In this document: positions 12,751 through 23,974 of the stretch, piece after piece | Layout: every line of letters begins with the position of its first letter | Numbering within the stretch: position 1 is the stretch's first letter | Assembly (NCBI GenBank): GCA_944548615.1 | Contig: OX155950.1 | Span: 31,403,691 to 31,467,690 of the forward strand | Direction of reading: 5' to 3' | Source of the DNA: Micropterix aruncella | Lineage: Eukaryota; Arthropoda; Insecta; Lepidoptera; Micropterigidae | Length of the DNA: 64,000 nucleotides | The notes under the pieces: model-generated | The model's input: the letters and a program-made list of their open reading frames with translations, nothing else | What the model was told of the DNA's origin: nothing | The model's database searches: none | Translations under genes and position numbers: made by a program

Positions 12751-12789
12751 GTATTAGTAGCCTGGCCCGTTTGGCCAGGCTGCTAATAC
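12751..12789. repeat. strong 16 bp-stem hairpin
   Basis: GTATTAGTAGCCTGGC and GCCAGGCTGCTAATAC pair with one mismatch around a 7 base loop (CCGTTTG). It resembles a bacterial terminator in shape only. In this setting it is more likely the tip of a small foldback element. Confidence 0.8.
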
Positions 12790-13136
12790 CACAGCAGGGA
12801 TTATTAACAAACACTGAAAGAAGAGATGAAAAAAAAGGCGTGGAGTCGCTCCTGGTCTAGACAGACCAGATAAGTCTCCTTTCATTTATTCTATACCTTA
12901 ATTTATTTAGTAATAATACATAATTTCAATCGTAAGCTATAACTTGTATATATCATAATGTTAGATAGTAAGTGAATTCTTCATATTTTTATTGTTTCAA
13001 TAAACCAGGAGAATCTTCTCCATGGCGTTTACTATATATTTGGTCAGTTCTCCAAATTGCTCTCTATTTTAAACTTATTCTGAAAAACTATTTCCTCTCT
13101 CGCCAAACATAAACCTTTAGTTATCTTCGCATCCAT

Positions 13137-14318
13137 CCTTTGGCTGTGGCTTGCCCGGGGGCAACTGACGATGCCTGTACCCGGCCACGCGTTTCTCTGG
13201 CTCAGTATATTTGCTGTTACTTTCAACTTTTGGGAGCTAATGGGCCCATGCTGGGTTGGCCACGAAGACCTATTCTGTTCAGGGTCGGTCACACTCACGG
13301 GTCAACGCCCATCCGACGGCCTCCACGCATGAGGTGCGAACCTGGGTAAGACGTTCGGGCGATGGACTTCCCCTGGGAATCAAACCTCTGGCGCTCCTGG
13401 ACGGTCTGCGCACCGTGCGGCGCAAGCCAATCGATTGTGCACTCTGACTAACATATTGAGATGTCAACTACAACGGGCGAGCCCGTCACCACAGGACGTT
13501 TTAACGATTAGTCGTTCTATCGACCTGCAGTGAGCGTAGAAGACTTTGGACATAACAATCCGACGTCTAGCTACGCCACAACCCGTAAGAGTCCAACGCC
13601 TTACCGCGAGTTATCCAGGAATAAACCCGGCGGGCTCGAGATACTCGCGCCCTTACTTCCAATTGTGACCAGATTTCTCCGGTCTCTCGATTGGTTCCGA
13701 GTTCGAGGTCGCTTGCGCGGTCCTCTCCCTTACGAAGCGGTGAAACGGTGTACACCGAATCTATCGCGGACCAAGGCGTCTTTTGCCCGGCTCTGAACCG
13801 GGATCGGATGGCCAATGGTCATTTCAAGAGCAGTCGCCGTTAGGTACGCAACCACCCCCGCTCTATAGGAAACAATACAGTTTCCAGACTCCCTCGCCCG
13901 CTGTAGTCGACAACCCAAGTTGTTACTTTCAACATAAGGCTCTCCCATTGCCGTAAAATATTGTACTATAAACTTCCGCGATAAATTCTAACTGAATTAC
14001 CGCTGTAATACAACCGGTAGAGCCCGCGTAAGCGACTTCGGACCCGTAACCAGTCGGGAGGACGGCGGTATCCTGAAGGTTAATTTCAGACGGAGATATC
14101 CTGCCAAAACTGGTGGTTAAGGGGTGAGGCTGCCCGCTGGGTACCGTTCCTAGTGCCTCGCCGTAAGGCGTCGGTCTCTAACGGGTTACTGGTGAACTAG
14201 ACAGTAGATTGTTTTGTCCCCAAGTCTTCTACGCTCATCCCACGGCTGAAAGAACGATCTATATCGTTATACCAGCCTGGAGGAACGGGTTCGCCCGTTG
14301 TAGTTGACACCTCCCTAC
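13137..14318. repeat. GC-rich foldback family, locus 1
   Basis: 13137-13452 is a minus-oriented 'tail' segment. It is followed by a TIR-to-TIR palindromic copy at about 13462-14312. The outer ends are GTCAACTACAACGGGCGAGC on the left and GGTTCGCCCGTTGTAGTTGAC on the right (20 or fewer bases shared exactly). Inner blocks pair across the middle, for example AAGTCTTCTACGCTC with GAGCGTAGAAGACTT. Copies elsewhere are described under the same family. Several short ORFs overlap here but none is an intact recognisable gene. Confidence 0.8.
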
Positions 14319-14588
14319 TATACTATGAACATGACGTGTTGTGACAAAAGATCAAAGCAATCGGTAAAGAAGTTACGAAGATTTAAGATTTAAGATTTTG
14401 AACAAAAGAATATTTACAATTTTATTTACATATTTAGATTTATTTAGCATAAAATCTTCTATAAGTAATCTCAATGTTTTTTTGTGTATATTATTTAATT
14501 AGTAAAGCATCTTGTTTGCACCGTTGTTTACTGCATCTTGTTTACACAATCTTCCGCAAGTCATAAAGGTTTGCATATATGCTATTAA
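14319..14588. other. A+T-rich spacer between foldback loci
   Basis: Low-complexity A+T-rich DNA with GATTTAAGATTTAAGATTTT repeats near 14380. Nothing coding is seen. Confidence 0.5.
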
Positions 14589-14753
14589 TACGCAGAAAAT
14601 ACGGCTATTGTCGCTACCGGAAATAAAGTTAAAACCGCGTTGGGGAAACTGCAGAGAGACTTCAATAATTTATAGGTAGCCTCTGACCAAGGCCTCATCA
14701 TCAACGCGGAAAAAAACAAAGTCATACACGTCGGTTTACGCGTTAACAGGCCT
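14589..14753 (+). pseudogene. non-LTR reverse transcriptase, palm-domain fragment
   Basis: The frame opens with YAENTAIVATG, which corresponds to the RT catalytic motif YADD and following strand, with the two aspartates replaced by E and N. It continues KLQRDFNNL, an in-frame TAG, then GLIINAEKNKVIHVG, matching the conserved block after the catalytic site. The changed catalytic pair and the stop mark it as dead. Both ends are lost, and it is wedged between two GC-rich foldback copies. Confidence 0.75.
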
Positions 14754-14759
14754 TGTGCA

Positions 14760-16112
14760 GTTAGGCCATTGTGATCCGTTTTGTTATTGGGTCGGCCCAA
14801 CTCACGGGTCAACACCTATCCGGTAACCACCAAGTAGAAGTTCGAGCATGGATAGGACTCATCCTGTGGGTCAGTTACCCCTGGGAGTCGTTCTTCGGGC
14901 GCACCTGGACGGTTTGCGTACCAACTAGAGTTGTCAACTACAACGGGCGAACCCGTCAGCTCAGGAAGTTTTAACGATTAGTCGTTCTATCTCCCTAAAG
15001 TGAGCGCAGAAGACTTGGACAAAACAGTCCATCGTCAAGCTCCGCCACATGCCCGTAAGAGGCCAACGCCTTAACCGCGAGATAGCCAGGAGTGTTACCC
15101 AGCGGGCTTACACTCACGCCCTTACTTCCGATTGCGACAAGATTACTCCGGTCTCTCGATTGGTTACGAGTTCGAGGTCGCTTGCGCGGTTCTCTCCCTT
15201 ACGAAGCGGTGAAACGGTGTATACCGAATCTATCGCGGACCACGGCATCCTTTGCCCGGCTGTTCACCCAGGATCGGGTAGCTGATGGTCGTTTCAAGAG
15301 CAGTCGCCGTAAGGTCCGCAACCACCCCAGCTCTATAGGAAACAGTAATGCTTCCAGACTCCCCTGACTGTTAGTCAGAGTGCACAATCGATTGGCTTAC
15401 GCCGCACGGTGCGCAGAACGTCCAGGAGCGCCAGAAGGGTGATTCCTAAGGAAAACTAGCCCTAAGGCCAGAGTCCTGCCCGGGCTCGTTCTTCATGTGT
15501 GGAGGCCGCCGGATGGGCTTGACCCGTGAGTGTGACCAACCCTGAACAGAATGGATCTTCGTGGCTAACTCAGCAAGGGCCGATTAGCTCCCCAGGTTTG
15601 CGCACCGTGCGGCGTCAGCCAATCGGTTGTGGATTCAGACTGGTAACTGGGGGAGTCCGGAAACGATTTTGTTTTCTAAAGATCTGGAGTTGCTAGTGAC
15701 CTAATGGCAGCCGCTCTTGAAAGGACCGATCGGCTACCCGATCCCGAGTGAACAGTCGGGAAAGGATTTCTCGGACCACGATGATTCGAACTGAATCGCC
15801 GCTTATATTAGGTAGAGGGCCGCGCAAGAGACCTCGAAAGTGTAACCAGTCGGTAGGCCGGAGAAATCCGGCCAACTTGTAGCGAGGGCGCTTGGTCTGC
15901 ACGCTGGATTAACTACCCGATACCGGGCGGTAAGGGTTGGACTCTCGCGAGCTAGTTGGCGGAGCTAGATAGTGGATTATCGTTGTCTAGTCTTCTACGC
16001 TCTCTAGTCTTCTACCTAGTCTTCTACGCTCATCCTATGGTCGAAAAATCGATCTAATATCTTTATACCTGCCTGGGGTGATGGGTTCGCCCGCTGTAGT
16101 CGGCACCTCCCA
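14760..16112. repeat. GC-rich foldback family, locus 2 (most complete copy)
   Basis: 14760-14925 is a minus-oriented tail piece. From about 14930 (GTTGTCAACTACAACGGGCG) the plus arm runs to about 15595, where it meets the opposite arm, which runs back to the right terminus (GGGTTCGCCCGCTGTAGTCG) at 16112. So one copy is a palindrome of about 1.18 kb with diverged arms near 600 bp each. Near the right end the block AGTCTTCTACG is repeated three times (15990-16030). GC content is far above the surrounding DNA. Confidence 0.82.
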
Positions 16113-16384
16113 GCATCCGTTCTAGCCACGCCGTTCAACAAAACATACCAGTGAGTGCTCCAAAAATCAAGGTTAACACTTGACTGTGTACACTTCGAAT
16201 ACGCCGTATCATAACCGCATTATTGTCCTTACCAGGAGATCAGGGTTGTGGCCTCTGCAACAACCGCGATCTGAGGCTAGTGGTTGATCGGCGATTCCAT
16301 CGGAGACAACATATCGATCTAGTATGCGACAAATTTCGCCTTTGCATTTAGCAATTTTCCCTTCTGCGAAATCAACTGGAAACG

Positions 16385-16850
16385 AAGACGGCAGCTAACG
16401 GTTCCGTGCAGCTTGGGCCATATGACCTGCTCGTTATCTTGGGTCGGCTCAACTCACGGTTAAACTCCCATCCGGTAGCCTCCTCCAAGAGGGAAGAACC
16501 TGGAGCGGACTCCATACTGTGCAATTGCGTATGTAAGTTTCCGACCTCTGAGCTGGCCTATTATGGTGGTATCTAACGGTTCCGTGCAGCTTGGGCCTGA
16601 TGGCATGTTTGTTACCTTGGGTCGGTCCCTCACGGTTAAACTCCCTGGTATGGAAAAAACCTGGAAAAGACTCTGTTTCTCCTGTCACGGCTATGCCGTG
16701 GGCATGTAGGATCGGATTCTCTGGGGGAACATCTCGGGCGCTGCTGGGCGGCTTGCGCATCGCGTGGCGTTAGCCAATCGCCTGTGCATTCCGGTCTGGT
16801 AAGGGGGTGGGTCTCAAAACGGTCTTATAAGTTTCCTAAGCAGCGTGAGA
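16385..16850. repeat. GC-rich foldback family, locus 3 (tail fragments)
   Basis: Two direct copies of the block AACGGTTCCGTGCAGCTTGG start at about 16397 and 16576. Each is followed by GGGTCGG and CTCACGGTTAAACTCCC-like sequence. This is the tail end of the family in minus orientation, without the TIR. The two-fold structure is a local tandem duplication of about 179 bp. Confidence 0.7.
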
Positions 16851-17269
16851 CTGCCGATGAGACTCTTAAGAAACTCTTAGTATCGTTTTAAAGAAATATT
16901 TCAAAATTAGGCGGCTATCCAAAATATTTTGTACTAATTTCTAAACAACTATAGATGCGGTTTTGAAGACGATAAATTGTTGACTTGATTTGACTGTGTG
17001 AGCATAAATCACTAAATTAAGAAAGTACCTGGTAGATGAGTCCTGGGACCATCAGGATAAGTTTGAATACCATGTATTTAATAAACAACAATAATAACTG
17101 CCGTAATGCGATATATCCGCCATTGTGCAAAACCACATTTGTTCATCAATAGTTGTCAAACAAGTTCACCTCATCTGCAATCCGATAAATGACAATCTGC
17201 CAATCTTTGCTTCCTCCACTCCTTCGGCCTTCCTCGATCTGACAGAAGAGCTGACCACCAAGGTGTGAA
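16851..17269. other. intergenic or decayed LINE sequence
   Basis: No feature is certain. Because it directly precedes a LINE reverse-transcriptase fragment, part of it may be more of that element, too decayed to translate. Confidence 0.35.
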
Positions 17270-17853
17270 AGGTTACAGAACGTCTGTATCCGCTTCATTT
17301 ATTACCTCAGAAAATAAGACCGTATCACGGAATATCTAAGTAGACTGCAGTGGCTTACCATCAGGGAGACGAGACAAGTTTAAACTCTCTGCCTAGTATG
17401 AAGTCGAAGACTATCGCAGTTGTTGGACATTATAAATAGGAAGTTTGTAGCACCCGACGTTTCGGCGACGTTGCAGCAGCCGTTGTCTAGTCTATCCTGG
17501 ACAACGGTGGCTGCAACGTCGCCGAAACGTCAGGTGCTGCAATCTTCATGCGGTGAATTAGTTTTATCCTATTAATATTATCTGCCTAGTATCGTTGCGA
17601 ATGGTGTGCCGCTTTATCTCACCGAAAGGTTCACCGCTCTATCATCACACGGCCGTCCCCTTAGATCAGAGGGCAATAACCCTGGTCACAGTAGCGATTT
17701 TTTCTCGTACTCTTTCTCCGTTGAAACTACACGACTCTCTCCTTCTCGTACGACTTTCTTCGTTGTAACGCTTTATCGAATCATGTCAGAACTGCCCACA
17801 GCATTACCACGTTTAAAGCCAGGCTCAAGAAGAACATAAACCAAAAACCATAA
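17270..17853 (+). pseudogene. LINE reverse transcriptase C-terminal region (interrupted)
   Basis: Before the insertion the frame reads RLQNVCIRFIYYLRK, stop, DRITEYLSRLQWLTIRE, the usual segment after the RT thumb in R1/Jockey/CR1-like elements. After the insertion it resumes with PLYLTERF and a serine-rich segment and SYSFSVETT. A one-base shift then leads into FKARLKKNINQKP and a TAA. It is non-functional because of at least one stop, one frameshift and a 181 bp insertion. I cannot fix the clade by eye. Confidence 0.8.
17400..17580. mobile_element. 181 bp hairpin retroposon with 12 bp target duplication
   Basis: It is flanked by TCTGCCTAGTAT at 17388-17399 and 17581-17592. It holds a strong hairpin: arms of about 40 bases (17448-17487 and 17499-17540) containing GACGTTTCGGCGACGTTGCA and its complement, around a 12 base loop. 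A 12 bp target duplication suggests target-primed reverse transcription, but there is no poly(A) tail (the right end is TTAATATTA). Confidence 0.8.
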
Positions 17854-18183
17854 TATAAGCAACCTTATTCCTCCCCTCCTTTTTGCTTGCCTTTCCTTTT
17901 TCGTCTCCTTCCTTTTTTCTGCGCCTTAATTTAATTTAAATACTTTGTTTTTCTTTTGCTATTATGATTTTTCCTAGTTTTCTGTTTACTTTATGATTTT
18001 GATTTTATTTTTTTGTAGCCAACGAAAAATTTGTAATACAAGTTATAGGTTAGCTGGTAGACATTGCTAACCTGTCTAATTTTCCTGTATTTGCTCACAA
18101 AAAATTATCAGAGAAATAAAAATGACGAGGGAAGGCAAGCGTATTAACTGATTTTGACATTACTGATCGATACTACAATACCG

Positions 18184-18402
18184 TTGTCGCAAAGATTGAA
18201 AAATCTTGGTCTAATTATCGATGAACATTTCTCCTGTCAACCGCACGTAGACAAAGTAAGTCGCAAAATATTCGCTAGCGTTTAACCTCTTCAAATGTTC
18301 AACCGATTTCTTCATATGGACACAAATAAATCTCTTGCAAAGTCTATCCGCTCAAATTGTTTTGGCTATGCAGATGTAGCTAATAGCGTCAATAAGCTCG
18401 GT
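18184..18402 (+). pseudogene. LINE reverse-transcriptase C-terminal fragment
   Basis: The frame reads LSQRLKNLGLIIDEHFSCQP, HVDKVSRKIFASV, then a stop, then FNRFLHMDTNKSLAKS and FGYADVAN. This matches the conserved 'NLGvxiDexLxwxxHV' block and the following helix of non-LTR reverse transcriptases. In intact elements this part comes before the region found at 17270, so it belongs to a separate copy placed downstream. One in-frame TAA breaks it. Confidence 0.8.
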
Positions 18403-18424
18403 TTTTTTAAAAACGAAAGTTTTA

Positions 18425-18900
18425 TTATTGTCATTTATTTATTTATTTATCAATTAATTGATTGATTTGCTTACAAAAATAACAGGAACCGAATGGCAAA
18501 ACCTTAACCTTTTGCTTATTTGATTCTGTCACCCAACTAGGACTAGCCCGTTTTAGAGTGGACAGGACTCTAATATTACAATCAATTATGTAGGTACAAG
18601 ATTTAGTAAAAAGCTAATAACGCTAAATTGCCCTAAAATATAGTATTAAAAAAAATAGTTATAATAAAAATATTAAAAGATAATATAATAAATAAAATGC
18701 AATTCCATTATATAATCGGCAATAAATATAATATAAAATTCGATTAAATAATATAAATAAAGTTATATGTGAGACAAGACATAAACAGTTATTAATATCT
18801 AATATATGTTTAATAATATACAATTTAATATAAAAATAACTAGTCAAAAAAAGGACAATTCATTGTCAAAATAATATATAACGGCAGTCAAATAATTTTT
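18425..18900 (-). mobile_element. LINE 3'-end-like repeat family D, copy 2
   Basis: It begins with TTTATTTATTTATTTATC (an A-rich tail on the minus strand), then repeats the GCTTACAAAAATAACAGGAA and GAATGGCAAAACC blocks seen at 4905. A 60 base segment absent from copy 1 follows (GTCACCCAACTAGGACTAGC). The remainder to about 18900 is A+T-rich. Confidence 0.5.
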
Positions 18901-21489
18901 GGTAGTTAGTTCAATCTTAAAATATACTCAGGTAAACAGATGATTTCACAGTGACCTTATTTTACTCAATTAGCGGTTTCTTGTATACAAAAATGTCGAA
19001 TTGAAGTCTTACAATATTGGCAATGATTGTACCAGTTGATTAGTAACAAGGTATAGTAATGACTTTCAGGAAAATCTTGTGCATATTTAATTGTTTGATA
19101 CGTCTGCGCAGGACCCTTATCGGCGAACGTCGGGCGCAGAAATTGCTTTATAATGACCTCGTCAAATCGATGCGTCAATTAGAAAATGCGCGTGACATCA
19201 GCGAAAATGTCCGCCATTGACGTAGCCAAATTGGACAATTATTGTTTTACCTGTTCGATCTTTTGCGTAACGATTGGGTAATTTCCATTTAAAGTGGGGT
19301 TTTGTTGTCGGCGATTAAGGTGTCAATTAATTAATTCTCGGAACGGCCCCTAATTGCTCGTTAGATAAAGCAAAATTGGACAATTAATAAATTGCAAAAG
19401 TCGTCAATGCGACCGTTACAGCGATGAGTGCAGTTCTTCAAAACAATGAGACACAATGGAGAATTTCATTAAACATGGGGGAGGGGCATTTTTTAAATTA
19501 TGAATAAGTCAGTAGCGGTTCCTTCATAAGTACAAGCCGAAAATCCCGGCTTGCCTTTTTCTTAAAAAGATCGCTAAAATAAATGAATTTGCGAGAGCCT
19601 AACGCTATCTAGCAGGCACAGATCGCTCCACTATGCGACTGATGATAAGTATGGTAATTCTGTCTAGTAGTAGCATGCCTTCAGTGTGCTTTATTGAATT
19701 TAAGACACAAGCACTAAATTTGAAACTGAAGATTTTATATGATACCACTTTTTTTACTATAAAAAGCGTAAAAACACAAAAATTAATGTCGGGCTTGCCC
19801 CATTCACCAACCCTGGGCACGCCACTTGAGTAAGTGCTGTTGTTATTGGATAGACCCAAAAACAATAAGATTTATCGCAATACTGGTTTGATTTCATAAC
19901 AAAAACAGCACCAGAAAAATTCAAAAACCTACACCAAAAAGATTGCAGCTCAATCGAATTGGTTAGCCTACATGTCATGTTTTTAGCCTACATGTGAAAA
20001 ACGAAACGGCTCATAGCCACTCGACTGATAAACGTTCAGCGAGAAAAATCGGCGATCTGCGAGTATTTGTATATTAAATAGTGGAACTAACCGCTTTTAA
20101 AATCGCATTGGACTATACAACGAACAAGTTTACTTTCCTCACATGATCCGGAAAGGTATTGAAATAAGAAGAACCCTGAAATTTAATCGAAATGACGGTT
20201 ACACATCCTTTACTGCGTGGAAGTTTACACACTGCACGCGGTAAATTCGTTATTAATATTCTTTTTATAGTGTCAAATATTGTTTGCATATGCGCGCTTT
20301 TTCGCCTCTCTACTCTAGCACTCCAAATTAGCTAGGGCCGGCACCGTCTTTCCATCTTCCTAGTCGTTAGCAGAATTACACATCATAAAAAGAATTACCC
20401 GTTGACGGACTGAGACGTTCTGTCTGCCCCGGGCCTTTCTCTGAAGGGCCCTCTATGTACAGATTTGATTTCATTAGTGTTGATAGAAAAATCCTAATAT
20501 AGACAATTCATTCTGCAGAGTAAGTAGCTTTTTCGTTGTTTGTTTGTTCGTAAGTATGTAGTTTGTAAAAAACAAATAACTGAGAAACTCAACCTTGTAG
20601 ATGTGTAGACATAAATAATTTTACAAGTACTTAACACGTATCTCTGCCACGAATTGATAATATCCATTAAAAAAGCAATACAACTGATATTTAACAATGT
20701 TTAATAATTTTCCCTTCACCGGCTCATTTAAGTTTTTTGTTGATTGCTAAATTTAAGGCAATTTTTGCACAAGCACAGCGTATAGAACGACGAATTAACT
20801 CTAACGTTAGATAGCTGCTCACCTGCTGTGGAAAATATTCATTAAAAATTGATATGCGATATCTCTCGTATGTAATTTAATGATCGAAGCGCAGGAAAAA
20901 TACTGGGTATGCGTGAGAAAATGTGAATATCAGTCGTTTAGGTAATATTCCATATCCCATTATGTACAATATCTGATACAGATTTCAGGTGTTTGCAAAT
21001 GAGTTTGATATGAACTTTTTATAAATCAACGGTATAACAAATCTGCATGTCTAGAACTGTTATAAAATTTATTTCAATATATTGTTATTATTGTAGATGT
21101 GCTATACTGTAATGTTATGTCAATTTTGAGTACGATCTGTAGGTGTATATAATAAGTTCTAACGTTCTTGGTGCCTTTTAACGATCTTTATAATTCTAGG
21201 TGCCTAAGTATTAATAAATATACTTGTATTAATAAATAATATAAGGTTTGAGAATATCAACACATATACATATAGAAATAACCTTATTATAACTGCCTTT
21301 ACCTGTGGAGCGAGGGGTGATAATATGGACCTTTTTTTCTATTTAAACTTCCCTGTTTATCTGATACTATTTGCAATTTCTTATTTGCCACTTTGATTTG
21401 TTGCGATAGTTAAAAATAATTCCAAAACAGCCGTTACAGCTTCTCTAGTTATTACTCCAATTACGATTGTCAAAAACATTCTAAGAGCC
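18901..21489. other. longest stretch without recognised repeats
   Basis: No repeat partner was found within the window for most of this 2.6 kb. ORFs at 18966-19178, 19605-19978 and 20494-20697 have no recognisable domain. The section 19160-19400 is rich in CAATTA/TAATTG motifs, as if single-copy regulatory DNA. The GCCCCATTCACCAACCCTGG block near 19797 may be part of a small dispersed element. Confidence 0.45.
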
Positions 21490-22060
21490 TACGCACGCGC
21501 GCGTTTCAGGAACGCGCGTTTTCGGCGCCGTAGATGCCGATTATTGGGTTTATATAGATTCAAAAGCGCGTAAAACGCGATACAAACGCGCGCGTGAAGC
21601 TCGTTCGAAACTCGTTTGAATCGCGTATTTATTTTATTTTATTTTCGGGAAACATACAGCGCTTCATTAATTATGACTAATTATTCTAATACAGTGTTTC
21701 GCTGGCCGATTAATTGTTTCCTACATTATTTTCTTATAAGGTAAATCAAAAGTTGCATTGCATTAAATTAAATTAAATTAAATTACAATCGAACTATTAC
21801 AAGGATAGGAAAGGAGAGGGTGGGGGAGGAAAGGAAATGAGAGGGAACTATTGCAAGGATACGCGTGTTTGAATCGATACAAACAATCGGAGTCTCTGAT
21901 CAAAACGCGGAAGTTAAAAGGGACTACTGCAGCGCGTCTCTATCGCTGTATCTGCGCGTATACCCGCAGTAGACGCGCGTTTCACGAACGCCCCGTATTA
22001 GGTTACAAGGTTGCGTTCGCGCGTATACGCGCGCCGTCTGCGCTTTTAAAATACGCCAGC
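21490..22060. repeat. CpG-rich repeat split by a LINE tail
   Basis: The two flanks (21490-21623 and 21867-22060) are full of CGCG, for instance GCACGCGCGCGTTTCAGGAA and CGCGCGTTTCACGAACGCC, in strongly A+T-rich surroundings. The high CpG argues for a recent or CpG-retaining element. The 243 bases between are a separate insertion. Confidence 0.6.
21624..21866 (-). mobile_element. 5'-truncated LINE tail with 10 bp target duplication
   Basis: It is flanked by GTTTGAATCG at 21614-21623 and 21867-21876. Its left side, ATTTTATTTTATTTTC, is an AAATA-type tail read on the minus strand. It is followed by GGGAAACATACAGCGC, a block that also occurs at about 45308 (AAAACATACAGCGC). It carries no coding sequence. 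Confidence 0.75.
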
Positions 22061-22144
22061 AAAAGCATTTTTTAATATTCTCGCTGTCTTTCGCTAAGGA
22101 ATTTTTAAAATGACACTTTGTTTAATATGCACTTTAGGTTTATA

Positions 22145-23160
22145 GTTAGGTTTTACGTTGTAGTTGACAGCTCTAGTTGGATGTGGGTACTTTGGTTCCT
22201 AATGGCTCCGTATAGATTGGGTGGTAATGGCCTTCTTTGTGTTACATTGGTCGGCCACACTCACGGATCAACTCCCATCCGATAGCTTCCTCTACAAGAG
22301 AGACTTAACCTTTAAGGGCCGCTGTGAACTCGGTCTGCAGCTGTAGGCAGTTGTAATCGGAAGTGCGGATCCGAGGGACGTCTCGGGTGTAATTTGGCAG
22401 TTTGCATACCAGTGTCAGCCACGCTTACGTAATCCGGCAAATAACTGGGGGAGTCTGGAGACGTACGTTTCCTAAGAAGCGGTGGATAGTTGCTGACCTA
22501 ATGTCACCTATCATTAGAAACGATCCGATGACCACCGATCCTAAATGACGACCAACGGGCTCCACGGACGGATCCGCGATAAATTCAATATGAATTACCG
22601 CTGACGTAAGGTAGAGGCAACGCAAGTGACCTCGAATTCGTGACCAGACTGCACGATGGAGAAATCCGTCCAAATCTAGTTATGTCTGGAATTAACCATC
22701 AGGATAACTCCGGCCTCCCGACTGGTTACAGATTCGAGGTAGCTTGCGCGATCCTCTCCTTTGTGTAGCGCTGATAGCGCTGATAGCGATTCGTTGTTTA
22801 CCGAATCTATCGCGGACCACCGCATGCTTCACCCGGTATCGGGTAGCCGAATGGTCGTTTCAAAAGCGGCTGCCACAAGGTAAACAACCGCCCCCCGCTC
22901 TATAGGAAACAAAGCCGTTTCCAGGCTCCCCGATTGTGTACAATCTGTCAGAGTGCACAATCGATTGGTTAACGCCGCACGGTGCGCAAAACGTCCAGGA
23001 ACGCCCGAACTACGATTCCCAGGGGAACTAGCACCCGGGCTCGCACTTCTGCTTGGACGCTACCGGATGGCTGTTGGCATGTGAGTTCGACGACCCTTAC
23101 ACATGGGTCATAATGGCTCAACTGCACTGGGACCCTTAGCTCCCAACACGAGGCCTAATC
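22145..23160. repeat. GC-rich foldback family, locus 4
   Basis: 22145-22690 is minus-oriented (tail through body) and 22690-23160 is plus-oriented (body through tail). Here the tails point outward and the TIR ends are missing from the centre. The body blocks TATCGCGGACCAC and CCCGCTCTATAGGAAACAA identify the family. A small duplication, GCGCTGATAGCGCTGATAGC, occurs near 22778. Confidence 0.8.
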
Positions 23161-23639
23161 AAGACGCGAGGCCAATCTTTATATGGGTACATAGTATAAT
23201 ATCAAATCCACTTTATCGGGCTCAATTTTATTTTTTCCAATTATCGCGAAGATAAGGTATGATGATAGCGGATTGTGTCCTGCGCGAGCTCAGAGCAGTG
23301 CTGTTTTTTTGTTACAAGGTGACCGGTAATCTAGGCGATTGCACAATACGGCGCGCGGCCGCCCTTCGGCCAAAATGGCACACTTGCCAATCGGCCCACT
23401 GCGTCACCGCGCTGCAAGAAAACGTAGATGGGCCCTCACATACGAGTATTTAGCCCTTTCATAAAAAAATAGATTTTCGAAAAATAAAATATCTACGTAC
23501 TTTACGTGGGATTTTTGAAAAATCCTAAACTCCTTCGATGCCTTTAAAAAGAGAATGTCAGAAACCGTAAAAAGCCAGGGCCGGAAAAAAACCGTGTAAA
23601 ATATTAATTGTGTGTTTATTTGTTTCTACTCTTTATTGT
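23161..23639. other. intergenic DNA with a GC-rich patch
   Basis: 23280-23450 is GC-rich (GGCGCGCGGCCGCCC near 23351) with a 64-codon frame of no known type. No other feature is seen. Confidence 0.4.
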
Positions 23640-23880
23640 GCAATTTCACAATGGGCGGGTTTATTATCATACGACAATATCTTACAACCAACCAATGTAT
23701 GTGTGTGTAACATGTGTATAAGTGTGTGTGTTGCATTGGGTTCGATTGCATTCGATCGACAGAGTTGAAATGCAATTCCGTTAATTTTATCCTAAAGGAA
23801 AATGGTGACGCAGTTGGGAATCGAACCCGGGACCTTACAACATAAGATCAGACGACCTAAGGTTAACAGATATGTCATAA
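23640..23880 (-). mobile_element. tRNA-like SINE candidate
   Basis: Read on the minus strand, 23800-23880 contains AAGGTCCCGGGTTCGATTCC, a good pol III B box within a tRNA T-arm-like GGG...CCC context, about 30 bases after a weak A-box-like region. A tRNA-unrelated body with TG-repeats follows toward 23640. It does not fold as a full tRNA, so I call a tRNA-derived SINE rather than a tRNA gene. Borders are approximate. Confidence 0.5.
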
Positions 23881-23974
23881 AATAATCGTCATCCGGTAGA
23901 CATATTTATTATTTACCTGTAATATGTCTTATTATTTAATCTTGACAATATATTATTTTCCTGTAATTATTTAA

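Larger units (their letters stand above)
17270..18122 (+). mobile_element. LINE family F4, 5'-truncated copy with 3' UTR
   Basis: It contains the end of the reverse-transcriptase frame (to 17853) and about 270 bases of 3' untranslated DNA. The UTR includes TTATAGGTTAGCTGGTAGACAT and ends near GAGAAATAAAAATGA. A related 3' block (TAAACTTAAGC / TTAGCTGATAGACATTGCC) occurs on the minus strand at about 7617-7650. The element is interrupted by the hairpin retroposon at 17400-17580. Confidence 0.75.

Noticed and set aside
12751..12789. Hairpin considered as a factor-independent terminator
   Set aside because: No T run follows and the context is eukaryotic repeat DNA.
23800..23880. tRNA gene on the minus strand
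   Set aside because: A B box and T-arm-like part are present, but no acceptor stem or anticodon arm can be folded by eye.
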